Source: Opisthocomus hoazin (lineage: Eukaryota > Chordata > Aves > Opisthocomiformes > Opisthocomidae). Taken from it: a stretch of DNA of 64,000 nucleotides. The stretch covers positions 2,976,001 through 3,040,000 of the forward strand of contig NC_134443.1 in assembly GCF_030867145.1 (NCBI RefSeq), written 5' to 3'. Below, in pieces: positions 46,546 through 58,840 of the stretch (positions are counted from its first letter, which is position 1; every line of letters starts with the position of its first letter). Both the position numbers and the translations under genes were made by a program. Under the pieces are notes generated by a model. That model ran no database searches. It worked only from the letters and a program-made list of their open reading frames with translations, and had not been told where the DNA came from.

Positions 46546-49500
46546 ATTTGAAAATTGCATTTTCAGGTAAGAATATTTGCACGATGTTTTTCTTTTAATG
46601 ACTTTGTTAGTATGATTTCCAGCTCAAAAGCAGAAGTCCAAGAAAGGTATTTGGATTAGAGGAGAAGTCCGGTCTATACCTTGCTGCAGTCAGATATGCC
46701 TGGAGGTGTTCATCGCATGCTGTGAGCTGGCACAAGAAAGTCGTGCTGTAGAACATCCAGTGTACTTGCGTGGTGTGCTCTATCAACTACTGCTAGCAAA
46801 CGTGAACAGCCACCTCCTAAGTGTACACGGGGGGAAACTGGGGTGCTTTCTGGTGTAAGAAGAGTGGAAAGAGTTTGGAATCGGGTAAGGAGTCGGTGAC
46901 CAGAGTTTTGGAGAATTGTACAGCAGGTAGCAATGGGTAATAAATCTAAAGGCTCTCAAGCGGAAACAACGAGATTTGAAATTTCCAGGCTTTGCTCCAT
47001 ATATGACATAAAGTTGCAAACTCAGTGTTCAGGAGAGCCAACCCAAAGGAGGTGGGAGGAGTTGGATCCAAAGAGATCTCTGTAGTGATTGTTTACACTT
47101 GGATCAGAAAATGATTCACTCAGGGATTCATGGCAAGGAGCAAGATAAAAGAAACGTGAACTTCTCTCTGTCATAACTGCAGTTTCCTGAGAAGTTCCCC
47201 AAATGCTAAACAGAGTTTAAGGTGCCATCTTCTTAATGTTGTTGAGGTGTTTGGCTTAATGTTGTTAATGAGGGTGAATAATGCTGAGCGCTGTGGATGT
47301 GAGTTGGTGAGCAGCAGCATCTTCCCTTGTGACCTTCACCTCCAAACATTGCTGTTTACTGGCAGCTGCTGGGAGGATAATAACAGGCATGTCAGAGGTG
47401 CCGGGCCGTTCTCTAAATGTTGAATGTCAAAGCCTTCATTAACACTTATTAAAGATTTCCCTGTACAACGCGATTTATTATTGTCTATTAATACGACGTT
47501 ACTGGAAAACGCCTCAATTCCAGGTAACACAGTTTCTAAAAATGTGTATCAGGCTATCCTGTTTCTGTGCTTTATTGAGGTTGTGATTTATGGCTTCAGC
47601 ATTGGGTCTCTGGAAGTTTTTTCTCTCAAAATACGTCACGTACAAACATTTTTAATGCTTATGGGGCAATTTTCTCGCTGAATCAATCAAACACGTGGAC
47701 GCAATTTTTCGAAGTTACCCAACTGCTCCAGATTAATGGAAGGTTTTGATGTCTCCAAAGCTGAAGATCAGAACTTGAGCTTGGGCAGCGTGAGCTCAGT
47801 CATGCCCGTACTTCTGTACCTGCAGACTAAAGTAGCACAGGGAAGAGGTCTGACTGGGCTTCAAGACACCCAGCAGCGTTTAGTCACTCACTGGAACTAG
47901 AAGACAGAACAGATCTTGTTAGTTATAGGAAAAGGGAGTCAAATTGACCGAGGAAAATAGCTGCAGACGTTTAGTGAAGAGCCCTGACTCAGGAGAATGT
48001 TGCAGGTTGAAGCGTGTCAATCCCTGTAAGATTTCAGTGACTTTTTTTCATCTTCATTTGTCAAAGGATTTTTCTGATGCTGTTGCTTCATTTGATGTAT
48101 TTTTCCAGCTGTGCCGTGGTGGAGTTTGTGTCAGAACTAACATGAGTATTGGAAAAGTGTTTATTAAAATGACGTTCTGAAAAGGTTAATGAAGAATAAT
48201 GATATATTCTCTCGAGATGGCTGTTTCGGTTTTCTCTTGAACTTTTATTTGGTGAAGTGCATGGTTACTTTGTCTCCTGTCCTGTCAGTAATAAGGTTAT
48301 GTAGAAATAAGACATGTAGTACTAAACACATAGAAGACCTATTAGTGTGTGTTTGTGTGTGTATATAAAAAACCCGATAATTTCCTGAGATGTGATCCAC
48401 TTTTCCCTGTTTCTTCTGACAACGTGCTACGACCGACCATATTTATTGATGAAAATCCTAGCAAATTTTTTTTGAAGTAATGAAGGATCTTTCATGAAAG
48501 TTGCAATATTTTAATTGTGTTTTTTGCATCATGTACAACATTTAGATCTGAACATTCTGAACAAGTGAACAACCAGCCTGTACTAATGACACGTCAAAGC
48601 ATTTCCAAGTTCTTTATGTTCTTCTGAAATAGGAAGGTCTATGATGTACTGCATCAGCTGATCACTGTCCTTATACTTTGAAAACAAAATTATGCATAAA
48701 GCAGAGCTACTTTTAAACACGAAATGAATGCCTTCAGACAGTGAATTTGCACTTCATGACCAGTTGAGGGAAACACTGATTTACCTGTTTTTAGACTGTT
48801 ATATCAGAGGAGAACATTTTCAGTAAAAGGAAATCGGCGTAACAATTCGGCACGGCGAACATGAAAAGGCCATGTTAGTAGGCAATTAGCCCAAATTATT
48901 TTTCCAGCGGTACCAAGTGTGTTACTGTAGACCAGAAAGGTGAATTTTGAAAGCGGGGTTTGCTGGATGTTTTTGGCAGCTCACCCAGGGACTCGTAGGC
49001 TTGTTTTCTTCATATTTCTTTTCTGCTGTCTCCTCCGCCAAGCTCTTGAAATAACATGTTCACTCTAGGTTCTGCTTCGCTTCTATGCGCTGCTTGTACG
49101 TGGATGCAAATTCACCTGAAGCTCACTTCTGCCGGGACTTGGTCGCGCCTGACACTTCTGGGATGAGGCAAGAAACCTGAGAGTGATCTCTTCGCTGATG
49201 GTCTGCCCAGCAGGGAAACATCAGCGCCGAGGTCCATAATGCTGCCTGCTAGATGCAGCTCCGCGTTTGCTGGAGAGCTGAAGCTTGTGCAGACTGGGAG
49301 GAGAAGCATTTCCCTTTGGAAATGCCTTCCACAACTCAATTATTTTTGCATCTCTAGATGGGTCCGTCCTGGGAACCAAGCAGAAGGTTCATCCCTTTGT
49401 CATCAAGCTGCCAGTGTTATTTGCAGCAGCTCTCCTCCCTCCCTGTCACGTGCCCTCCTCTTAATGATGGGGAAGCAGCGGCTCCTCCTTGCAGCCTCAC

Positions 49501-50625
49501 CTTATCTGGAATCTGCATACATCTCATCTTCCTTTGTAAAGCTTTTCTTCGTGATGGCGAGGGCTGGCAGCTGCTTGCAGGATGCGTGCCCATAAGCCAT
49601 CCTGGCTCGGGCAGCGCCAGGAAGGACTGAGCTCACAGCTCCCGCACAGGACGCCAGCTGCCCAAAGCAATGTGTGGTGGAGAAAGGGCAATAGTTAAAG
49701 GTTGGTAGACGTTGGGAAGAGGTGAGCGTGAGCTCCCCCGTGTTCTTCCCAGGTATCTGTCTGAGAGCTGCAGAAAGCTGAGGCAGTTTGGCATTCTGTG
49801 TGTCAGCGCATTTTGGATCCTCAAGTGTGGCACATCTTGGGCTGGCATGTAGTCAGCAAATACTGGTTAAATTTTCTTCAATCTTGCCATTGCTAAGCTA
49901 GTGTTTTGGAAAGCAGCAGTGATTGGGGGTGTGTGGTGGCTGAGGGGCAGAGTTGAGACAGGGCAGAAGTGAGTTTTCAGGGCTGTCTTGGAGGAGACGG
50001 AGATGGAAGTGTTCAATATGTCCTCAGTCACCTCAGCCTCTAGAGGATGCTTGGAATTGCCCATGGAAAAGCTAGGGGGTCCCTTTATGCCATGTGTCAG
50101 GTAAAGAATTAGTGAAGTCCAATATGGAAGAATAAAACCGTAACAAAATGACAGAAAGCAGTAGTGCGATGCCAGATCTTTTAATGAGAGTGAGAAGCAC
50201 TGCAGACAACAGTTACAGCTTGTAGTAGTACAGACTAGAGCATGCAGAGATTGATCCGTTCCTTAGAGAGAGAGTTACTACATTTGATGGCAGATGCATT
50301 TGGGCCCATGGTGGTGTTTGGTGAAGAGCAGAGGTGTTGGCACAGCATACGGCAAGACGAGATGTGTGCTCCGGTCTGCATCTCCCATTGCACAGCTACA
50401 CATCAAAATAGAGAGTATATCCCCCACCAAAGGCTATGGAGGAAGAGCTGACCCTAAGAGCAGGTTATTTGAGATAGCTGCAGGCATTGAAGAGAGGTGC
50501 TGAGCACGCAGGACGATTCCTGAGCGCAGTGGCTGTCACGGGAGCTTAGCAAAGGTGAAATTCAGAAGGAGCCATCAGTCGCTATTTTGCCTTTGGTTTC
50601 CGATCTGGTGGTCATCTGGCTGGGT

Positions 50626-50835
50626 TTACCACGGGTAGCAGGGGTAGCAGGGGTAGCAGCTGCCATAGCTGTATTTACGGGTGTAGCAAGAGGAGTAGGG
50701 GTAGCAGTTGCGATAACCGTAGCCCCAGTAGCCGCAGGGCCTCCTGCAGTCGTAGCTCTGGTACTTGCACACAGTGCCGTAGTTGCAGGGAGAGTAGCAG
50801 GGTTCCTCACACTGGTTCTGGTAGCAGTAAGTCAT
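50626..50835 (-). CDS. EDMTF-like Cys/Tyr-rich protein, array copy 4, 69 aa
   Basis: The protein is identical to copy 3 (DCRRPCGYW variant). The acceptor AG is at 50861-50862, donor GT at 51403-51404, TATA at 51463-51470 and ATTAAA at 50180-50185. Intron bases differ from copy 3 in places, for example around 50930-50975. The gene appears complete and expressible. Confidence 0.88.
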   Translation of the reverse strand: MTYCYQNQCEEPCYSPCNYGTVCKYQSYDCRRPCGYWGYGYRNCYPYSSCYTRKYSYGSCYPCYPCYPW

Positions 50836-51402
50836 CTTGGTGCGATGGAGGGAGGCGAGCCTAAAACACAGGAGGAGAGAAGAACATGAGGTCTGTCGCA
50901 GCGACCAAGCGGCAGCTTGGTGCTTCTAGCAACCCCCGTGTAAGCATGGGGAAAAAGAGAGGAGAAGGGCGACCATGGGAACCAACCGAACATCTCGGTC
51001 TCCTTCTCGCCCAGCTCACTCCTTTCTGTTTTATCCCCTTCTTTTCTCCATAGAGGCATTTTATGCTGCTTTTCTTATTGCCATTGCTCAGAACTGTCAT
51101 TCTAGGTTCAGACAGTATTTTAGAGAGGACATTGTTAGGATTATGTTGTCTGTACCCGTGTCCGATGTTCCTCTAGAGACCCTGAGTGAAGAGACACCAG
51201 TTCAGGGACCCGGCCAGATTTTGGCATTGAGAGAAGACGCCGTGGTGGAAATCCTGATATCCCATTTTTAACACAAAGGAATTGTATTTGCATGGCTGTG
51301 AAATCAGAGCCTTTGCTGTTAAAGTAGAACTGCCATCTGTACAACAATATGGCCAAACCAGAACATCTACACAGCACGAAGACACTGTAGTACGTCTGAC
51401 TT

Positions 51403-51470
51403 ACCAAGTTCGGTAAGAATGTAAGTCCGAAGATGCGAGTAGAGTGCCCTGAGTTTCTCTCCCTTTTATA
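51403..51470 (-). promoter_or_regulatory. Promoter and exon 1, array copy 4
   Basis: TATAAAAG at 51463-51470 (minus strand) and donor GT at 51403-51404. One base of the leader differs (CTTACCGAAC instead of CTCACCGAAC on the minus strand). Confidence 0.85.
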
Positions 51471-53844
51471 CGTCTGTGTGACCATGCGTACTGTGTTTCA
51501 AAGTCCTATTCGTCACAAACCCAATGTTGTCCTGCACGTCATTCCTTCAGTTGAAGTAATGGTTTTTCTTGTTTTGTGATCATTAGTCAGTTCTTGGCTT
51601 CCAAAAGCGTGACATTGCAGTGCGGGTTTCTTTCATGTTTGGACTTCCTGGGTCAATTATCGTTGTAGAAGTCATGTGCTGAAATCGGAATTACAAGAGG
51701 AAAGGGAAGGCAGGACACTGAGAGCAGAACCGATTGACGTTCAGAATGGCAATTTTGGAGGAATGGACACATTTCGGTACACGAAGCCTGCGATGACTCT
51801 GGATTGGTTGGAGGGAGAAGAATTTCAAATTATTTTGCAACAGCAATAAACCCTAGAAAGAATGTCGTGTTTGTTTTGTTTGTTTTGTTTGTTTTTATTT
51901 GAAAATTGCATTTTCAGGTAAGAATATTTGCACGATGTTTTTCTTTTAATGACTTTGTTAGTATGATTTCCAGCTCAAAAGCAGAAGTCCAAGAAAGGTA
52001 TTTGGATTAGAGGAGAAGTCTGGTCTATACCTTGCTGCAGTCAGATATGCCTGGAGGTGTTCATCGCATGCTGTGAGCTGGCACAAGAAAGTCGTTCTGT
52101 AGAACATCCAGTGTACTTGCGTGGTGTGCTCTATCAACTACTGCTAGCAAATGTGAACAGCCACCTCCTAAGTGTACACGGGAGGAAACTGGGGTGCTTT
52201 CTGGTGTAAGAAGAGTGGAAAGAGTTTGGAATCGGGTAAGGAGTCGGTGACCAGAGTTTTGGAGAATAGTACAGCAGGTAGCAATGGGTAATAAATCTAA
52301 AGGCTCTCAAGCGGAAATAACGAGATTTGAAATTTCCAGGCTTTGCTCCGTATATGACACAAACTTACAAACTCAGTCTTCAGGAGAGCCAGCGCAAGCG
52401 AGGCCAGAGGCGTTGGATCCAAAGAGATCTCCGTAGTGATTGTTTACACTTGGATCAGAAAATGATTCACTCAGGGATTCATGGCAAGGAGCAAGATAAA
52501 AGAAACGTGAACTTCTCTCTGTCGTAACTGCAGTTTCCTGAGAAGTTTCCCAAATGCTAAACAGAATTTAAGGTGCCATCTTCTTAATGTTGTTGAGGTG
52601 TTTGGCTTAATGTTGTTAATGAGGGTGAATAATGCTGAGCGCTGTGGATGTGAGTTGGTGAGCAGCAGCATCTTCCCTTGTGACCTTCACCTCCAAACAT
52701 TGCTGTTTACTGGCAGCTGCCGGGAGGATAATAACAGGCATGTCAGAGGTGCCGGGCCGTTCTCTAAATGTTGAATGTCAAAGCCTTCATTAACACTTAT
52801 TAAAGATTTCCCTGTACAACGTGATTTATTATTTGACTATTAATACGACGTTACTGGAAAACGCCTCAATTCCAGGTAACACAGTTTCTAAAAACGTGTA
52901 TTGGGTTATCCTGTTTCTGTGCTTTATTGAGGTTGTGATTTATGGCTTCAGCATTGGGTCTCTGGAAGTTTTTTCTCCAAAAATACATCACGTACAAACC
53001 ATTTTAATGCTTTTGGTCAATTTTCTCGCTGAATCAATCAAACACATGGATGCAATTTTTCGAAGTTACCCAACTGCTCCAGATTGATGGAAGGTTTTGA
53101 TGTCTCCAAAGCTGAAGATCAGAACTTGAGCTTGGGCAGCGTGAGCTCAGTCATGCCCGTACTTCTGTACCTGCAGACAAAAGTAGCACAGGGAAGAGTT
53201 CTCACTGGGCTTCAAGACACCTAGCAGCGTTTAGTCACTCACTGGAACTAGAAGATAGAACAGATCTTGTTAGTTATAGGAAGAGGGAGTCAAATTGACC
53301 GAGGAAAATAGCTGCAGACATTTAGTGAAGAGCCCTGACTCGGGAGAATGTTGCAGGTTGAAGCGTGTCAATCCCTGTAAGATTTCAGTGGCTTTTTTTC
53401 GTCTTCATTTGTCAAAGGATTTTTCCGATGCTGTTGCTTCATTTGATGTATTTTTCCAGCTGTGCCGTGGTGGAGTTTGTGTCAGAACTAACATGAGTAT
53501 TGGAAAAGTGTTTATTAAAATGACGTTCTGAAAAGGTTAATGAAGAATGATGATATATTCTCTCGAGATGGTTGTTCCTGTTTTCTCTTGGACTTTTATT
53601 TGATCAAGTGCATAGTCACTTTGTCTCCTGTCCTGTCAGTAATTAGGTGATATAGAAATAAGACATGTAGTACTAAACACATAGAAGACCTATTAGTGTG
53701 TGTTTGTGTGTGTGCATAAAAAACCCGACAATTTCCTGAGATGTGATCCACTTTTCCCTGTTTTCTCTGACAACATGCTACGACTGACACTATTTATTGA
53801 AAAATATTCTAGTAAACTTTTTTTTTCACATAATGAAGGGTATT

Positions 53845-53885
53845 TCATAGAAGTTTAGATTTTTTTGGGGGAGTTTTCTGGAGAG
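53845..53885. other. Unit 4/unit 5 deletion junction
   Basis: Unit sequence equivalent to about 37800 continues through an AT-rich, altered stretch (TAGATTTTTTTGGGGGAG). It then resumes at CTGGAGAGCTGAAGCTTGTG, equivalent to about 38550. About 750 bases are missing, which explains the 4,606-bp spacing between genes 4 and 5. Confidence 0.88.
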
Positions 53886-55231
53886 CTGAAGCTTGTGCAG
53901 ACTGGGAGGAGAAGCATGTCCCTCTGGAAATGCCTTCCACAACTCAATTATTTTTGTGTCTCTAGATGGGTCCGTCCTGGGAACCAAGCAGCAGGTTCAT
54001 CCCTTTGTCATCAAGCTGCCAGTGTTATTTGCAGCAGCTCTCCTCCCTCCCTGTCACGTGCCCTCCTCTTAATGATGGGGAAGCAGCGGCTCCTCCTTGC
54101 AGCCTCACCTTATCTGGAATCTGCATACATCTCATCTTCCTTTGTAAAGCTTTTCTTCGTGATGGCGAGGGCTGGCAGCTGCTTGCAGGACGCGTGCCCA
54201 TAAGCCATCCTGGCTCAGGCAGTGCCAGGAAGGACTGAGCTCACAGCTCCCGCACAGGACGCCAGCTGCCCAAAGCAATGTGTGGTGGAGAAAGGGCAAT
54301 AGTTAAAGGTTGATAGACGTTGGGAAGAGGTGAGCGTGAGCTCCCCCGTGTTCTTCCCAGGTATCTGTCTGAGAGCTGCAGAAAGCTGAGGCAGTTTGGC
54401 ATTCTGTGTGTCAGCGCATTTTGGATCCTCAAGTGTGGCACATCTTGGGCTGGCATGTAGTCAGCAAATACTGGTTAAATTCTTCAATCTTGCCATTGCT
54501 AAGCTAGTGTTTTGGAAAGCAGCAGTGATTGGGGGTGTGTGGTGGCTGAGGGGCAGAGTTGAGACAGGGCAGAAGTGAGTTTTCAGGGCTGTCTTGGAGG
54601 AGACGGAGATGGAAGTGTTCAATATGTCCTCAGTCACCTCAGCCTCTAGAGGATGCTTGGAATTGCCCATGGAAAAGCTAGGGGGTCCCTTTATGCCATG
54701 TGTCAGGTAAAGAATTAGTGAAGTCCAATATGGAAGAATAAAACCGTAACAAAATGACAGAAAGCAGTAGTGCGATGCCAGATCTTTTAATGAGAGTGAG
54801 AAGCACTGCAGACAACAGTTACAGCTTGTAGTAGTACAGACTAGAGCATGCAGAGATTGATCCGTTCCTTAGAGAGAGAGTTACTACATTTGATGGCAGA
54901 TGCATTTGGGCCCATGGTGGTGTTTGGTGAAGAGCAGAGGTGTTGGCACAGCATACGGCAAGACGAGATGTGTGCTCCGGTCTGCATCTCCCATTGCACA
55001 GCTACACATCAAAATAGAGAGTATATCCCCCACCAAAGGCTATGGAGGAAGAGCTGACCCTAAGAGCAGGTTATTTGAGATAGCTGCAGGCATTGAAGAG
55101 AGGTGCTGAGCACGCAGGACGATTCCTGAGCGCAGTGGCTGTCACGGGAGCTTAGCAAAGGTGAAATTCAGAAGGAGCCATCAGTCGCTATTTTGCCTTT
55201 GGTTTCCGATCTGGTGGTCATCTGGCTGGGT

Positions 55232-55441
55232 TTACCACGGGTAGCAGGGGTAGCAGGGGTAGCAGCTGCCATAGCTGTATTTACGGGTGTAGCAAGAGGA
55301 GTAGGGGTAGCAGTTGCGATAACCGTAGCCCCAGTAGCCGCAGGGCCTCCTGCAGTCGTAGCTCTGGTACTTGCACACAGTGCCGTAGTTGCAGGGAGAG
55401 TAGCAGGGTTCCTCACACTGGTTCTGGTAGCAGTAAGTCAT
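55232..55441 (-). CDS. EDMTF-like Cys/Tyr-rich protein, array copy 5, 69 aa
   Basis: The protein is identical to copies 3 and 4. The acceptor AG is at 55467-55468, donor GT at 56009-56010, TATA at 56069-56076 and ATTAAA at 54786-54791. It is the right-hand end of the array and lies head to head with the plus-strand paralogue, whose TATA box is about 2.1 kb away at 58161. Confidence 0.88.
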   Translation of the reverse strand: MTYCYQNQCEEPCYSPCNYGTVCKYQSYDCRRPCGYWGYGYRNCYPYSSCYTRKYSYGSCYPCYPCYPW

Positions 55442-56008
55442 CTTGGTGCGATGGAGGGAGGCGAGCCTAAAACACAGGAGGAGAGAAGAACATGAGGTCT
55501 GTCCTAGTGACCAAGCGGCAGCTTGCTTCTTCTAGTAACCGCCGTGTAAGCATGGGCAAAAAGAGAGGAGAAGGGCGACCATGGGAACCAACCGAACATC
55601 TCGGTCTCCTTCTCGCCCAGCTCACTCCTTTCTGTTTTATCCCCTTCTTTTCTCCATAGAGGCATTTTATGCTGCTTTGCTTATTGCCATTGCTCAGAAC
55701 TGTCATTCTAGGTTTAGACAGTATTTTAGAGAGGACATTGTTAGGATTATGTTGTCTGTATCCGTGTCCGATGTTCCTCTAGAGACCCTGAGTGAAGAGA
55801 CACCAGTTCAGGGACCCGGCCAGATTTTGGCATTGAGAGAAGACGCCGTGGTAGAAATCCTGATATCCCATTTTTAACACAAAGGAATTGTATTTGCATG
55901 GCTGTGAAATCAGAGCCTTTGCTGTTAAAATAGAACTGCCGTCTGTATAACAATATGGCCAAACCAGAACATCTACACAGCACGAAGACACTGTAGTACG
56001 TCTGACTT

Positions 56009-56076
56009 ACCAAGTTCGGTGAGAATGTAAGTCCGAAGATGCGAGTAGAGTGCCCTGAGTTTCTCTCCCTTTTATA
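56009..56076 (-). promoter_or_regulatory. Promoter and exon 1, array copy 5
   Basis: TATAAAAG at 56069-56076 (minus strand), donor GT at 56009-56010, and the same leader type as the other copies. Confidence 0.85.
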
Positions 56077-58024
56077 CGTCTGTGTGACCATGCGTACTGT
56101 GTTTCAAAGTCCTATTTGTCACAAACCCAATGTTCTTCTGCATGTCATTCCTTCAGTTGAAGTAATGGTTTTTCTTGTTTTGTGATCATTAGTCAGTTCT
56201 TGGCTTCCAAAAGCGTGACATTGCAGTGCGGGTTTCTTTCATGTTTGAACTTCCTGGGTCAATTATCGTTGTAGAAGTCATGTGCTGAAATCGGAATTAC
56301 AAGAGGAAAGGGAAGGCAGGACACTGAGAGCAGAACTGATTGACATTCAGAATGGCAATTTTGGAGGAATGGACACATTTCGGTACACGAAGCCTGCGAT
56401 GACTCTGGATTGGTTGGAGGGAGAAGAATTTCAAATTATTTTGCACCACTACTAAACCCTAGAAAGCATATCTTGCTGTTTTTTTTTGTTTTTATTTGAA
56501 AATGTCATTTTCAGGTAAGAATATTTGCACGATGTTTTTCTTTTAATCACTTTGTTAGTATGATTTCCAGCTCAAAAGCAAAAGTCCAAGAAAGGTATTT
56601 GGATTAGAGGAGAAGTCCGGTCTATACCTTGCTGCAGTCAGATATGCCTGGAGGTGTTCATTGCATGCTGTGAGCGGGCACAAGAAAGTCGTGCTGTAGA
56701 ACATCCAGTGTACTTGTGTGGTGTGCTCTATCAACTACTGCTAGCAAACGTGAACAGCCACCTCCTAAGTGTACACGGGAGGAAACTGGGGTGCTTTCTG
56801 GTGTAAGAAGAGTGGAAAGAGTTTGGAATCGGGTAAGGAGTCAGTGACCAGAGTTTTGGAGAATAGTACAGCAGGTAGCAATGGGTAATAAATCTAAAGG
56901 CTCTCAAGCGGAAATAACGAGATTTGAAATTTCCAGGCTTTGCTCCGTATATGACACAAACTTACAAACTCAGTCTTCAGGAGAGCCAGCGCAAGCGAGG
57001 CCAGAGGCGTTGGATCCAAAGAGATCTCCGTAGTGATTGTTTACACTTGGATTAGAAAATGATTCACTCAGGGATTCATGGCAAGGAGCAAGATAAAAGA
57101 AACGTGAACTTCTCTCTGTCGTAACTGCAGTTTCCTGAGAAGTTTCCCAAATGCTAAACAGAGTTTAAGGTGCCATCTTCTTAATGTTGTTGAGGTGTTT
57201 GGCTTAATGTTGTTAATGAGGGTGAATAATGCTGAGCGCTGTGGATGTGAGTTGGTGAGCAGCAGCATCTTCCCTTGTGACCTTCACCTCCAAACATTGC
57301 TGTTTACTGGCAGCTGCTGGGAGGATAATAACAGGCATGTCAGAGGTGCCGGGCCGTTCTCTAAATTTTGAATGTCAAAGCCTTCATTAACACTTATTAA
57401 AGATTTCCCTGTACAACGTGATTTATTATTTGTCTCTTAATGCGACGTTACTGGAAAACGCCTCAATTCCAGGTAACACAGTTTCTAAAAACGTGTATTG
57501 GGTTATCCTGTTTCTGTGCTTTATTGAGGTTGTGATTTATGGCTTCAGCATTGGGTCTCTGGAAGTTTTTTCTCCAGAAATACGTCACGTACAAACCGTT
57601 TTAATGCTTATATTCCAATTGTCTAGCTGAATCTGTCAGCACAGCAATATTCTATTTCTTGGTAGCATCAAATCATAGAAATGATCTTTCCTGCTTTGCT
57701 GTTCAGGGAAAATGTTGGAAGGGATTGGTAAGAACGCCCTGTTTCACGTGTCACTAAAATTACGCAATTCATGAATCGGAGAGGCTACCCCTTCCACAGA
57801 TATTTCAGAAAAAAATGTACAAGAAAGTGCATGGACCAACGTGCATGGTGAATTTGTTCTTCCAACAACGACGTGCTTGTTAAGTCTTACGTCTTTGCAT
57901 ATTCTTTCACTTGTTAATATACTGAAGAAGTGAATTCAGCAAAATGATACCAAGGCTTAATTGCCCCAATATAGTTCTGAGATGAAAGAAACCTGGAGGG
58001 TGTATCTCTATGTCAGAGTGCCGG

Positions 58025-58229
58025 ACCAATAACCAGAAACCTTGGGCAGAACCGGTATATCAATGAGAAGGAGTCATGAGGGAAGCAAAACGCGTTTGTT
58101 AATTGGAGCTGACCCAGGGCAGACACATGCATTTCACACACTGGGCGGGACTGGGTGCTCTATAAAAACCCACGCTGCAAAGAATAAAGCATTCGCTTCT
58201 CCTGCTTTATCCTCGTTGCAGAAGTGGGT
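58025..58229 (+). promoter_or_regulatory. Promoter and exon 1 of the 58.8-kb gene
   Basis: CCAAT is at 58025-58029 and TATAAAAA at 58161-58168. The leader contains GAATAAAGCATTCGCTTCTC and ends GTTGCAGAAGTGG, followed by the donor GTAAGTTG (GT 58228-58229). Confidence 0.83.
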
Positions 58230-58840
58230 AAGTTGGAATAGATTTAGAAAATCTGTTGAATAATGAAGAGATGTGTTTGATACTATTTTCCTCCTCTTTC
58301 CCTTCATTTCCAGTTACTAATCTACAGATATTGTAGATTAATGCGTTGGCAATTAAGGTTGTGATTTGATTGAGAATTATTTATGTGTAAGATATTCTTC
58401 CCTTCCTCGATGTTCACTAATATTTGAGTGTTTGAAACTGTGTTAGTGCTGTGTATATCCCTCCTTTCCTTTAAAGTCTATCTCAGTATTGCTTTGAAGG
58501 ATTTTCCTGTTTATTTCCGGACAGCTCCCTTTTGACACAGGCATCACGGTTCACAATCTCCCATCATGATGCATGGTTGCAGCTAGTGGGGCTGGGCAAG
58601 AAAGCTCAGAAAGGCTGGTCAGGATGGAGGATTAGGGGGAAGACCCAGCACTAAAAATCAGGACAGAACAGTCAATGAGCACAGACGACTTCAGGCAGTG
58701 TGCCTGGGTCTGCTGGCTCTATGTTCCCTCCCTGCATGACTGCAACATTTATTTGAGATTTGCTTGTTGTTGGGAGCATTTTTTGATCGGCTTTCTCTTC
58801 CCTGCGATATTTTAGGCTTGCCTCGCTCCGTCGCACCAAG

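Larger units (their letters stand above)
43419..48787. repeat. Tandem array unit 3 (about 5,369 bp)
   Basis: It is bounded by the same TTTTTAGACTG motif. It is slightly longer than units 1 and 2, partly because of extra TTTTGTTTG copies at 46504-46545. Its gene region carries scattered substitutions relative to units 1 and 2. Confidence 0.95.
48788..53865. repeat. Tandem array unit 4, truncated at its right end
   Basis: It starts at TTTTTAGACTG (48788) and follows the other units until about 53860, where it jumps to sequence that lies about 480 bases inside the next unit. It carries one intact gene. Confidence 0.93.
53877..57633. repeat. Tandem array unit 5, partial at both ends
   Basis: It begins inside the unit at CTGGAGAGCTGAAG and matches the other units to about 57633 (TTTTAATGCTTAT, then GCTGAATC). 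After that the sequence becomes unrelated to the array spacer and leads into the promoter of the plus-strand paralogue. Confidence 0.92.
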
